From contig OX459097.1 of assembly GCA_949775045.1 (NCBI GenBank), positions 6,775,685-6,839,684 of the forward strand: 64,000 nucleotides of DNA. Direction: 5' to 3'. Origin of the DNA: Metridium senile. Lineage: Eukaryota; Cnidaria; Anthozoa; Actiniaria; Metridiidae. This document shows positions 43,353-54,500 of the stretch, one piece after another. The notes under the pieces were generated by a model, which was not told the DNA's origin, searched no databases, and was given only the letters and a program-made list of their open reading frames with translations. The position numbers were made by a program, and so were the translations under genes. How positions within the stretch are numbered: position 1 is the stretch's first letter; each line of letters begins with the position of its first letter.

Positions 43353-44796
43353 ATAGTCACAACTCCATTTTACAGCGCGACGCACCTTATCGTGGCGGCA
43401 TACTGTAAAAGCTGGACTGGACCCAAAACTGTCATGGACTGGACTGGACCAAGAGTCCGCAGACTCAAAACAGAGTCCGCGGACTCAGAACAATGTATCG
43501 ATTTAGAGGCTGCGGACTCCAAACGAAGTATCGAGTTACAGTCCGCGGACTCAGTTTAGAGTCCGCGGACTCTGAACAATGTATCGACTTTTGGCGCCAT
43601 AAATCTGGGTTATAGAGAATTCATACGCTAGTTGGTCAAATAATAGTAATAATAGCCACAATGAGAGTTGCTGTTATACGAGTTATTGTTATAAGACAGT
43701 TATTCGCAAAACTTACAAACTTATAGAAATTGATGCGCTAAAAATCGATAAAGATATAAAACACAGTAGTCTATTTAACAATAAAGAATAAGAAAATGAA
43801 CATAAATACATTATTGAAGGCATATGCAAATATAATAACCCTTAAATATACATTCCAATTGTATCAATGTATACATCTAAAGAGACCGCGGACTCTATTA
43901 AACTGAGTCCGCGGACTCTAAATAGATACATTGTTCAGAGTCCGCGGACTCTTGGTCCAGTCCAGTCCATAACAGTTTTGGGTCCAGTCCAGCTTTTACA
44001 GTATGCCTAGCGTGGCCACTTAATTAAAGTTTTGTACAAGTTAACCAATCAGAAAGCGAGAATTTGATCTTAATATAAAAGACACCCCGAGTGTCAAACG
44101 GTAAACACTTTGAAATGTTCAAAGCGAAGACAAGAGTGAAGTTTATAAGTGTCTGAAAAACTTCTCACGATGTTTAAATTTGAAAAGGTGTAGCAAATAA
44201 TTTGAAAAGAGAAACTTTTGAACGCTAAGCTAACTTGTACAAATTAAAACTTTAATCGCGTGGCCGCACGTCGCGCTGTAAACATATTTATATATACCGC
44301 CAGTATCCATGGAGGCTGCATCACTTTGCACAAGAGCATCTGTTTTTTCTCCATCTGTAAAGGAATATAATGAATTACTACCAAATAAGGGTAGTGGGTG
44401 TGGATCTGAGTGTCCTAAAGAAGTCGTACTTACACTTGCAAGAATATTGAGACTTGATGCCGGCGTTTTCAAGCATATTATATTATGTGCTGATATTATG
44501 TACGTAGGACTATAACAAATTTCTAACTTGGTAAGCAACAAGCAACGTGCAGCAAAACCTCCACCAACTTCAGTTTAAAACAAAATCTGTATACGATAAA
44601 TCGTATTTTCCTTTTCCTGCGACGAAGGGCTAAAGCTCGATACACCAGTTAAATTATATTTAAAATCTTCACATTGCATACCTTGAATGACTTTTGCATC
44701 AGCAGGGGTTTCCTTGGGTTGCTTTTCATCACCTTTTGGAAAAGCTGCAGCGAAGACGACAAGTCCAAGAAAGAGCAATGCAAGTGTGAGCTTCAT
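42131..44796 (-). CDS. Secreted SUEL-domain (rhamnose/galactose-binding) lectin, four exons
   Basis: Exons 44796-44682, 44354-44298, 43218-43198 (a 21-base microexon) and 42420-42131 join with every intron in phase 1, giving 160 residues. Residues 1-19 (MKLTLALLFLGLVVFAAAF) form a clear signal peptide. A short polar linker follows, and the last exon encodes one SUEL lectin domain. It has AVVCENHHRILSCS, IFVHFSNYGR, ACNNKPSCDLKA and DPCPGIGKYIEVKFTCY, which match the family's conserved Cys pattern and YGR and DPC...KY motifs. Such lectins bind rhamnose or galactose and act in egg coats, venom and innate recognition. A TATA box lies upstream. Exon 2 and the microexon are the least certain part; their phases fit, but other acceptors exist near exon 2. 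Confidence 0.85.
42482..42795 (+). mobile_element. tRNA-derived SINE, copy 2
   Basis: Head GTGGCCTATCGGTGAGAGCG (A box) and GGGTTCGATTCCCGG (B box), then the shared body TTTTTCTCCGGGTTATCCGG. It ends in TTATTTATTTATT. It lies in the last intron of the lectin gene, opposite in orientation. Confidence 0.88.
43289..43352. repeat. (CAGC)n tetranucleotide tract
   Basis: About 15 pure CAGC units in the lectin intron. Confidence 0.97.
43371..44280. mobile_element. MITE family A, copy 3, interrupted by a foldback element
   Basis: Reverse orientation relative to copies 1 and 2. It starts TTTACAGCGCGACGCACCTT and ends with CGTGGCCGCACGTCGCGCTG. Its left terminal repeat is interrupted at about 43397 by the element that ends at 44007. 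Confidence 0.85.
43397..44007. mobile_element. 611-bp foldback element with GAGTCCGCGGACTC palindromes
   Basis: Terminal repeats GGCATACTGTAAAAGCTGGA and their reverse complement at the right end. Both arms contain GGACTGGAC words and several copies of the perfect 14-base palindrome GAGTCCGCGGACTC or close variants, spaced by GAACAATGTATCGA-type linkers. No coding capacity. Inserted in the family A MITE. Confidence 0.9.
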
Positions 44797-44849
44797 GATG
44801 ATAGCAAGACCTCAGTCAGTATTACTCAACGAGTACTACAGGCACTCCT

Positions 44850-44857
44850 CTTTTATA
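44850..44857 (-). promoter_or_regulatory. TATA box of the lectin gene
   Basis: TATAAAAG on the minus strand, 54 bases upstream of the lectin ATG, leaving room for a 5' UTR of about 25 bases. Confidence 0.7.
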
Positions 44858-44872
44858 GCTATGCGTCTGTTG

Positions 44873-45070
44873 GAATACGTGCATATCAACACTAAGAAAG
44901 AATAATGGTCTAAGATAAAACAATTATGCTTAGTGAAAGCGAAGATAATTTTTTTCGAGAGTGGTTAACCATGTGGTGTTTTTTTACCGTCATCAGCTTG
45001 AAGACCTCATGGACATTTCGAAAGGATACAATCATTTTTTATTTTCGTTTTATGAGAACTGCATCCGGGA
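44873..45070 (-). repeat. Lectin upstream region, duplicated at 45765-45965
   Basis: About 200 bases (CACTAAGAAAGAATAATGGT, CAATTATGCTTAGTGAAAGC, TCGAGAGTGGTTAA, ACTGCATCCGGG) recur about 890 bases away with scattered differences. This copy lies directly upstream of the lectin TATA box. Confidence 0.85.
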
Positions 45071-45121
45071 GTAGTAGTTCACTTTTGATTAATTTTTTGA
45101 AATTGTTAATGTTTTTTCTTT

Positions 45122-45545
45122 TCATTTGCTATACTCATTCCATATCAAAGGTCCCAAGTAAGCAATTGAAAATTGACCAAGTCTTGTTTTCCTTGAAATA
45201 GTGTGGTAGTTTTGTGATTGTGTTGTGTTGTGATTGTGAATTTCATTGTTGAGTTTATAAAAGGTATTAAAGGTTACAGGTAATTGATGAGTGTTGAATA
45301 GATACATTAAAGAGACTATCTGCAATGTTATAATGGGATTAATTTTGAGAATTGATTCTGATTTGAAAAGAGGTTCAGTATGAGCTCGAAATGGCGAATT
45401 AGTTATTAGCCTAATAACTTTTTTTGGAGTTTACATAATCTTTCCAGTCTGCTGTGATATGTACTTCCCCATGCAATAATTCCATAATGCAAATATGGAT
45501 ATATTAGTGAATAATAGATGGTCTTGAGTGTATATTTTGGAATAA
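45122..45545 (-). mobile_element. LINE reverse-transcriptase C-terminal fragment
   Basis: On the minus strand the sequence encodes YTLKTIYYSLIYPYLHYGII, then AWGSTYHSRLERL and LQKKVIRLITNSPFRAHTEP. A segment with the common end motif LGPLIWNEYSK follows. This is the thumb and C-terminal region of jockey/CR1-type reverse transcriptases. One out-of-frame position lies near AAAAAAAGTT, so the copy is degenerate. It sits between the two copies of the lectin upstream region. Confidence 0.8.
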
Positions 45546-45764
45546 GAAATCTTTCATCATTAAACTGTATTACCTGAAAAAGTATTTTTTTAAATGTTCT
45601 TTTTTTTTTTTATCTGTTTACTTTCAGTTACAGTTCTATCAATAATAACATCTATAACCACAGGTTGCATTTATTCCTATCTTCTTAAGGACCTTTAAGC
45701 TAATGGCCAGTATTTTTAAGGATGAAACACTTAAAAGCAACATAAGAATAAACTAAAAAATACG

Positions 45765-45965
45765 TGCAGATCCACACTAAGAAAGAATAATGGTCTAAGA
45801 TAAAACAATTATGCTTAGTGAAAGCGAAGATAATTTGTTTCGAGAGTGGTTAAGGTATATAAACCCATGCGACGTTTTTTACTGTTATCAGCTTGAAGAG
45901 CTCATTGACATTTAGAAAGGATACAATTCATTTTCACTTATCGTTTTATGACCACTGCATCCGGG
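45765..45965 (-). repeat. Second copy of the lectin upstream region
   Basis: Matches 44873-45070. It has GGTATATAAACCC near 45855, which is not in the first copy at that position. No lectin coding sequence is attached to it within the window. Confidence 0.8.
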
Positions 45966-46014
45966 GTTTCTTTTATTTCCTTTTTGAGCGGATAGGCTCT
46001 TGTTTAATTTGTGC

Positions 46015-46240
46015 TTGAACATGCGGTGTTGCGACTGCCTTAATTCTTTGAAACGCAACATTTCAGTCTGCGGTGTTGTGACTGCATTAATACTTTGTAG
46101 CGCAACATTTCAGTCTGTGGTGTTGTGACTGCCTTAATTCTTTGTAGCGCAACATTTCAGTCTGTGGTGTTGTGACTGCCTTAATGCTTTGTAGCGCATC
46201 ATTTCAGTCTGAGGTGTTGTGACTGCCTTTGCAGCGTGAC
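46015..46240. repeat. Tandem repeat of about 58 bp, four to five copies
   Basis: Unit TCAGTCTGTGGTGTTGTGAC, then TGCCTTAATTCTTTGTAGCG and CAACATT. Low divergence between copies. Confidence 0.9.
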
Positions 46241-46530
46241 TTCCAAATGTGAAATGTTTTGTTCTCACTTTACACGTACGTTTTTGTATAACAAATACAA
46301 CATGCAAAATGTAGCAAAACCATGGACTAATTAGGTGTTTATTCATAGTGCATTTTAATTAACATACAAATAAGTAAAATAGCATGCTAATTTGTATTGC
46401 AATGGTGACTACAATTTATCACAAATTGCTTGCATAAATATGACAATCAAAACACCAAGACACAAAGCATCAGAATTGGCTGTTGTTTATTTACTTATCA
46501 GATATAAGTTAATTGTGATAAATTACATAG

Positions 46531-46724
46531 GGCATGTTGTAAAACCTTGACTGGACTGGAATGAGAAAACCTGGACTGTTGTAAAACTTGGACTGAGAAA
46601 ACTTGGACTGAGAAAACTGGGACTGAGAAAACCTGGACTATTGTAAAACCTGGACTATTGTAAAACCTGGACTGTTGAAAAACTTCGACTGAGAAAACAA
46701 TAATAATAAACAATAATAATAATA

Positions 46725-46796
<72 letters not shown>

Positions 46797-47227
46797 CATC
46801 GCAAAAAGCCTTTTATAAACTCAAACATGTAACTTCCCGTCATCGGCCAGCTCTTCTATCCGTTTTTAAGATTAGCAGCGATTTTACTGAGCATATATAT
46901 ATAGTAACTTCATACCGATGACGGGAAGTTACATATTTGAGTTTATAAAAGTCTTTTTGCGATGTTTATTATTGTTATTATTATTATTGATTGTAAATGT
47001 TTTTGTCACTCGGTATTAATGTAGATTGTAAAGTATGTTTCGTCGATTGTATTATCATTGGTTTATTGTTGTTTATTATTATTGTTTTCTCAGTCCAGGT
47101 TTTACAATAGCCCAGGTTTTCTCAGTCCAGGTTTTACAACAGTCCAGGTTTTCTCAGACCAGTCCAGGTTTTCTCAGTCCAGTCCAGGTTTTCTCAGTCC
47201 AGTCCAGTCAAGATTTTACAACATGCC
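46531..47227. mobile_element. 697-bp foldback element with GGACTG repeats and nested palindrome
   Basis: Terminal repeats GGCATGTTGTAAAACCTTGA, then CTGGACTGGA, are mirrored at the right end. Both arms carry tandem AAAACCTGGACTGAGAAAAC units. The interior holds a pure AAT tract (about 46722-46794) and a second inverted repeat (AAACATCGCAAAAAGCCTTT, TAACTTCCCGTCATCGG and mirror, 46795-46970). Similar in plan to the element at 43397-44007. Confidence 0.88.
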
Positions 47228-47504
47228 GTCCTAGAGCGGCTTCGCTCCAGGACATATAAAATTTAAAACGAGTGTTGCGGGATTCCTGTGGAGTTTTTTT
47301 TAATCACTGATTCTGGAGGGAAAAGAGGGACTGCTCGTAGTCTAAACTTGTCTCGTTATATCTGACAAAAATCATCTGATATGCTCATCAGCATGTTATT
47401 TTACTCATTAGCATGTTAAAATGTGATGTCGCTCTATAGTCTACTTATGCACCATGCGTCATCATTATTGATCTTCATATCATCTTTATCATCAAATTGA
47501 AATA

Positions 47505-47610
47505 ACTGAAAAAGAGTTTTCATAAATGCTCTTTTTTGTTTATCTGTTTACTTTCAGTAACTGAACTATCAATAATAACATCTAAAACCACAGGTTGCAT
47601 TTTGCACTAG
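47505..47610. repeat. Repeat shared with 45565-45680
   Basis: TATCTGTTTACTTTCAGT, ATCAATAATAACATCTA and ACCACAGGTTGCATT occur in both places. A dispersed repeat of unknown type. Confidence 0.6.
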
Positions 47611-47796
47611 ACAGTACAATAAGCGTAAAAGCATTATATAATTCCGTTGGGTTCGCAAAACATGTAACCTTCTTTTTAATTCTATTAAGTTTATGCTTGA
47701 TAATGGGATCCTTTCTAATGAATTAGAGTGAAAGTATAAGATATCACGACAGCTTGCGGTCTATCAATAAATACAAGTGAGACAACAATTCCCGTA

Positions 47797-47853
47797 GAAG
47801 AAGAAGAAGAAGAAGAAGAAGAAGAAGAAGAAGAAGGAGGAGGAGAAAAAGAA

Positions 47854-47885
<32 letters not shown>

Positions 47886-47888
47886 AGA
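47797..47888. repeat. (GAA)n tract with one GGA interruption
   Basis: Near-pure GAA/AAG repeat. The serine- and leucine-rich frames on the minus strand are artefacts. Confidence 0.95.
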
Positions 47889-47987
47889 ACAACAACAACA
47901 ACAACAAAGACGAAGAAGACGAACCAATCAATATATATTTCATCCAACCAACCAGCCAGCCAATCTACCAACTAACAAACGATTCAT

Positions 47988-48475
47988 TCATAGTATATAT
48001 TTTAGTTGTACATGACCATAACAAGTTGTTGCAGTGCATGGTAGATGATGAAACAAATATTTCTGGAAAAACGTTAAATTATGCTCATATTCCTGACAAC
48101 CATGGACTGTAGCTTCTCGGTTGCAGCAATGAATTTTTAAAATAATTGTACATGACCATAGCAAGTTGTTACACTTGTTGACGATAAAAGAAACGGTATT
48201 TTTTACGTTCATATTACGGACATCCTTTGAAATTCGTTTAAAAGTACTCTGTTTTCTAAGATTGTATTTTGTATGATTAATTCTAGGAAGAATGTCCGTT
48301 AACGGATGGTCTATTTTGTCCTTGATTGCGCGAAACAATTTTGTATCCATATCATTAATCAAACTTTGAATATTTGTGTGTTCTAGAATATATCTACGCT
48401 TATGACACCTATCTAAAAAGTTTTGAACTGTTGTTAATTCGGGAGCTGAAGAACCAGATACTGTAAGCCAAAAAC
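47988..48475 (-). mobile_element. LINE 3'-end fragment (CR1-like ORF2 C terminus)
   Basis: The minus strand encodes VQNFLDRCHKRRYI, then DTKLFRAIKDKIDHPLTDIL and PRINHTKYNLRKQ. This is the end typical of CR1-like reverse-transcriptase ORFs (HPL...ILP, LR after it). No catalytic part remains. CATGACCATARCAAGTTGTT occurs twice in its tail. Confidence 0.7.
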
Positions 48476-48675
48476 TTAGGCACTCATAAAGTTAAAAATG
48501 GGTGCTTTAATTCTATATTTTGTTCGAAAAATCTGTTTTGGTTGGATAGGAAATGGTTTGGTTCACCCCGAACCCCGAACCCCCCTCCCCCCCCTCTCGG
48601 AAATTCCAACCAGAATGATAGGACAATCTTTCTATAAACAAAGGGATCCTAACTCTCTGAGCGGGCACGAACTTA

Positions 48676-48748
48676 GCCTCCTATGCAGCCGCTCCTTTGT
48701 ATCGTCGCGTATTGCGTGACGATACAAGGGAGCGGCTGCATAGGAGGC
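48676..48748. repeat. Hairpin with 31-base arms
   Basis: GCCTCCTATGCAGCCGCTCC and TTTGTATCGTC pair with their reverse complement, one mismatch, around an 11-base loop. Probably a small MITE or a remnant of one. Confidence 0.85.
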
Positions 48749-48914
48749 CGAACTAAACGGTGGACAAATCGTATGCTCCTTGGCCGATCCCGTCGGGGTT
48801 TTTTACCTCATTAAATAATCTTAACCATTATAATAACCTAGTATAGTCTGCGTTGGTGTTTGATACGATATATAGCCCTTCGTCGGAGTAAAAAAGAGAT
48901 TTTTTGACAAATAA

Positions 48915-49085
48915 AAAGCACCCCATATCCCATTCGATTCCTATCCATCCCATTCCGTCAAATTCCATTTCATTCTATTCCAACCCATTCAATCGATTCT
49001 TATTCCATCCCATTTTAACTTATTCCATCCCATATCTCACTATCCCCTTCCATTTTAATCAATTCTATTTAATCCCATTCTTTTT
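48915..49085. repeat. Degenerate CCATTCCATT repeat
   Basis: Imperfect ATTCC/CATCC words just upstream of the HEPN gene. Confidence 0.8.
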
Positions 49086-49139
49086 TCCCAATTTTGGGCC
49101 ATTGAGCGGCAGTACCACAGGAAGCCCAGTTTTTGGCTA

Positions 49140-49220
49140 ATCTATTCCAGACTCAAGATGGCGGACTATAGACATTGTTTGCATGCTGCTCGCATGTCCT
49201 TTCTTGTAATAAGTAAAGGT
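49140..49220 (+). promoter_or_regulatory. Probable 5' leader exon of the HEPN gene with TISU-like start
   Basis: CAAGATGGCGGA at 49154-49165 resembles a TISU/YY1 initiator. A frame of 20 codons runs into a donor (AAAG|GTGCGT at 49218/49219). Its phase does not match the HEPN frame, so it is probably a non-coding first exon or a short upstream ORF. Confidence 0.4.
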
Positions 49221-49355
49221 GCGTATTTCGTTTCATACAGTATTTTATTTTAATTAATTACTAACATTGTTTAAATTGTTTTCTTTAGATCAATGACGTC
49301 TGAATAGTCACACAAAGTTTGTGGATCATTATTTATTCTTTCTAGCGAGCATGAT

Positions 49356-51421
49356 ATGGCTTCCGGGTTATCACCATCGTCATCATCACCGTCATCATCA
49401 TCATCAACATCTTCATTGGCTGCAAAAGAGAAGACTAACCACACAAGACTCTCAAGATTACTTATTGGTGTAGGAAGGTGTGCCTTACAAGATGTTTTTG
49501 ATGCAATCCACCCACCATCTACACTCAATGCAGTACTTTGTTCTGGTCCTGTGCATAGTAAACTTACCAGCCTGAAGTCCAGAAGAATACTGTATACACA
49601 GCAGTGGGACATACTTTATCCTGGACTAGGAGGGAGTGTTACATCAGCCAACTTCGATGTCACACTACTTTTTCTCCTATTGAGAAATATATGTTCTCTT
49701 GCACCTCCTGCGACAGGCTGGGATCGACAGCCACCAACATCAGACCTGAGTATGCAGGCAGATCTAGTTAGAATCAAGCTTTGCCGTAATGAACTTTATG
49801 CTCATAGAATAGACTTGGAATTATCTGATACTGACTTTGAAACCAACTGGAATGACATCAAAGGAGCATTAATAAGACTTGGAGGGTCAAAATATGAAGC
49901 AGAAATCCAGCAGCTTAGAATTGAATCAATGGATACTGAATGTGAAAATGCCTCTAATGTCCTTTTGCATTCATGGGAAGCAGGAGAAGAACAGATAATG
50001 GATGCAATGCGTCGACTAGAGCAAAAGAAGGATTTAAAAGGTAAAATAAATAATTGGTAAATAATCAGGTTGATTGATGACCAACACTAATTCTTACTTA
50101 TGGACATGAGCCATATTCTCAGTGATATGCATCCTTTCACAAAAACAATATTGTCGTCTAGACTTTAGTAACATCAATCAACTATATTTCCAAGGCATAT
50201 GCTGCACATGATAAATTATAGTTTTGCTATCTAGCTGTGGCAATTAACTCCAACCTATACTTGGAACTATATATATTATTTGTGGTCATTGAATAGAACT
50301 GTGAAAAGGTCTCTTTCTTAACTCTTCTTTTTTATTTTAAATTAGTTGAAGTCATAGTAAAAGGAATTGTTAAAGTCTTAACGATAGGAGGCATGGTTTT
50401 ACCATGGGCAGCAGGGAGTGCTTATTTCTTACATCGCTATAAAGATGATCCAGACAAAGTGATTCAACTGGTTCAAGGAGCTATTATCCCAGCTGGTGTG
50501 CTGACTGGTGCAATGGTTACAGCTATTATGCAAGGATCCTTTATAATAAAAATACATGTTAGTTCTTTAGAAGCATTGGAACAACTATGGAAAAGGTTTG
50601 AGGATATATTCCCTATAAAAATATGAGAAATGTGATTAGAAATCCACACAGTCACATAGAAAGCGAGAGTCGGCTCTATAGCTCTTACAATATTGACAAT
50701 TAATAATTTTAATATATACTCATTATAATTTGGTGCTATTTGTAGATATAAGGTTGGTCATATCACATTTTGAAATTTTGAAATTTTTTTGTTCAGCTAT
50801 ACAGAAGGAGAAATGGAAAGGAGACTGGAAGATATCATTGTTACTGATGATCTCAAGTCTAATGCGTCACGTGATATGGTCGATATTGATGTTCACAAGA
50901 TCATAATCTCTATATCTATATCTGAAGATGACTATGGGAAAGCACGAGACTGGTTTTTGGAAGTTGGTCTGGAAGCTCCAAGGGTTCCTAGGAGAAGGTA
51001 TGTGTTATAGTGGGCACTTTCCATTTTGAAAAAAATTCCGGAAGACATTTTCGGAAATAACCAGTGTAACTACGTATACTTAATTTAACCAAGGCCTCCA
51101 AAAGAAATTAACAAAATGTTTAAAATTAAACAAAAACACTTACAGGATATAATACAGGATAATATAATACAGGATAATAAGTACAGTAATCTTGTAGAGA
51201 GTTTACTGTTCATTTCATAAACAACAATACAATTCATCAAACAGCCATGCAAATAATTATAAGTCTATAAACAAAAACCTGGCAAAGCTCAGGTTTGGGA
51301 GAATTCTCGAGCAGGTCCAAACACTCGACTTTGTCTCATGTTTGGACTGATCTGTTCTCTAATTCTCTCGGTTTTCATATTCATTATAATTCTATTCACA
51401 TGATATATATATAATAATAAC

Positions 51422-51503
<82 letters not shown>

Positions 51504-54500
51504 GACAGAACAATAAAATTGTAAAATCATTCTATGCGTACACACACTAATAACATCAGGCCAATTGCAGTGTGTCCATTGTAAATAATAACAAAGCCTA
51601 GGTTAAGATAACCCACCAAGGTTGTTGTACAGATATAGACCTTATAGGAACAAATAAAGATGCCATAATAATAATAATAATAATAATATTAATAATAGAT
51701 ATGGTTATAGAGAGTTTATTGTTCACATAAATACTCAATACCATTTTTCAAATACTGACATGCAAATAAGCCTATAATCAAAAACCTGGGAAATTGTTTG
51801 TGAGTTTTGTCACCTTAATTTAAATAATTTAATAATGCACAACAAGGTTCTATGTTTTTGTATTTTGTTTATTAAGCTACATTAAAACTAGAGAAATGGA
51901 AAATAAACTAGATGAAGAAGCTATATTTCAAGATGACTATAACAAGAAGGGGTTTGGGAAAGCTGTTCCAAAGACTCCAAGGGATCCTCCTACTCGATCT
52001 AGTACAACTACGTATCAGTGCAACTACGTATCCCGGGGGGGCACAGGAAGGTAAGCACAGGAAATATTTACAGCCCTAAAAGCCGGGGGAGGGGGTGAGG
52101 GGGTACTCCCCTCTATTTGCTTTATGGGTATGTGCTGTCCGATAGGGTATGGTTTTTCGGCTTTTAGGTCTGGGGTAGGGTAGGGTAAGGTTTTTGTCTG
52201 GGATAGGGTATCTTTTTGACATTTTGTCTGGAATGGAGTTATGTTTTAGTTGTTTTAGCCTGCTAGGCTACGTTTTCTGCCAGCACAAAAAACGATTTAA
52301 ATTCAACTAAACAATTGGCAAATATTAATTAGAAAAATTCTAGGTCTGGGATAGGGTCAGGGTTTTGAGGATCCGGCGGTACACCCGCACCCAAGTTGGG
52401 GTGGTAGTATCCCCTCACCCCTACCACTTGGACAAAAGGAGAACCTCCTGAGCAACATATACTTCAACAAATTAGGCCAACCAACCAACCAAACTAACAA
52501 ATGCTTCAGATGAAACAAAAGAAACGTGTGGTAATTAGCTCTTACAGGATATTTCTAAATATATAATTAATGCAATTCTTCAGATAGCCATGCAACTAAC
52601 TAGCCTACTTCAAATGTTGCATCTCACATGTGCCAAATCTAATTCATATGAGCAAAACATTTTGTTTGAATTTGCATTAAATTCTGCACTTGTGAGATAT
52701 GCCATGTTTGAACAAGGCCTAAGCCTATATATAAACAAAACTTGGAAAATTGTTTTTTTAGTAGGTTTTCTCTTAATGCACAAAAATGTTTTATATTTGT
52801 ATTTTGTTCATATAGCTATAAAACTAGAAATATTAACCAACATGTATTTGGCAGAAGAGTTTTGGTCCCAACTGAATGTAGTTTGGAAGCTTCAAGAAGT
52901 TCTCCGAAAAGGTATGTCTCAAGGCAGATCTAGGGGAGTGGCACTGAACACCCCTTGGTAGCGCCCCTATTTTATTTAAGATATTTAGGGACTGGACACC
53001 CCAAAACACCTTAAGAGCCCTTCATTTTCAATTGGGACACCCCGGGCTGTCAAATTTCAGGATCTGCCCCTGTGTCTTACGTCAGTGTAATTACTGCTTC
53101 AACCAAATCCACCCGAAGGAGCTTTCTTGTTTAAATTTGATGTATTATATTCACATTAAAATCAAAGTTATAAGCAATTTTCAAGCAAAATATTATTAAT
53201 AATTATAATAAATAAACTGCAGTTGTAGAGAATTTATTGTTCATAAAATTAATACTCATTATCAATACTCAATTCAACAATTCAAAATTAAAAAAAAAAA
53301 AAAACATGATGCAAATATAGATCTATAACAAAAATCTGGAAAAATGTTTTTAAGTTTTCTCTCTTAAAATTGAATAAATCTATAATGGATATCAATGTTT
53401 TTGTATTTTGTTAATTAAGCCACAGAACTAGAGAAATGAAAACTAGAAAATTGAAAAAGATAAAGGAGGAAGAAGATAGGGCAGCTAGGGAAAGGTATGT
53501 GTTACAGTGCAACCACTTCAGCCAAGGCCATCCAAACAATTATTAAACAAATGTAATTTTACAGGATATTTCTTGCTTAACTTCATCCTCAGGAACCTAG
53601 GGGTAATTATCTGTTGCTCGTTTTTCGCTACCAGAGAAATACCCCTGGGAACGTAGTCTGTTGGAGCTTGTTCCGGAAGTCAAAATTCAAAATTATTTAA
53701 TGACTTCCTTTGAATGGTTATCTTGATCCATTCAGGAGAGAGCTGAATTTTGACTTCTGGAACAAGCTCCAACAGACTACGTTCCCAGGAGTAATTTTTC
53801 TGGTAGTGAGAAACGAGTGACAGAAGATTACCCTTGGGTTCCCGAGGATGGTATAATTATTGTTATAATTATTAACAATTAGATGGTATAGTGGTATAAT
53901 TATTAGCAATTTTCAAACAAAAAACTATTAATAATAATTAGTAAATTAATAACAGTTGTACAGAATTTATTGTTTATAAGTACTCAATACAATTATTTAA
54001 TAAATAGCCATGCAAATATACAAGCCTAAACAAAAACCTGGGGAATATTTGTTGAGTTTCGACACTTAAAATTTAATATAAAATTATTCAATAAATACTC
54101 AACAAGGTTCTGTATTTTTGTATTTTTGATTAAGGTACAAAACTAGAGCATTGGAAAGATTCCTGAAAGAAGAAGCTAGGTATAGGGCTGCTATAGAAAG
54201 GTATGTGTTACAGTGCAACTATACTTAATTCAACAATTAAGGCCAACCAAACAAATAGACAAATGTTTGAGATGAAACAAAAACTTGTGGTATGTTCTTA
54301 CAGGATTTTTCTTGTTTAAATTTGATGTATTTCATTCACATTAAAATGGAAATTATAGGCACTTTTCAAGCAAAAAATGAATATTATAATATAGTTGTAG
54401 AGAATTTATTGTTATAAATACTCAACACAATTCTTTACATAACCGGAATTATTTTATTAGTTTTTTTCTTCACTTCTATTTTAATAATTTAAAGCAGAAT

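Noticed and set aside
46498..47259. ORFs with repeated GFTIAQVFSVQV-like or poly-Leu segments
   Set aside because: They arise from the foldback arms and the AAT tract.
47715..47971. Poly-Ser and poly-Leu frames
   Set aside because: Artefacts of the GAA repeat.
49158..49218. ATG in CAAGATGGCGGA as the true start of the HEPN protein
   Set aside because: Its frame reaches the donor in phase 1, while the next exon needs phase 2; more likely a leader exon or upstream ORF.
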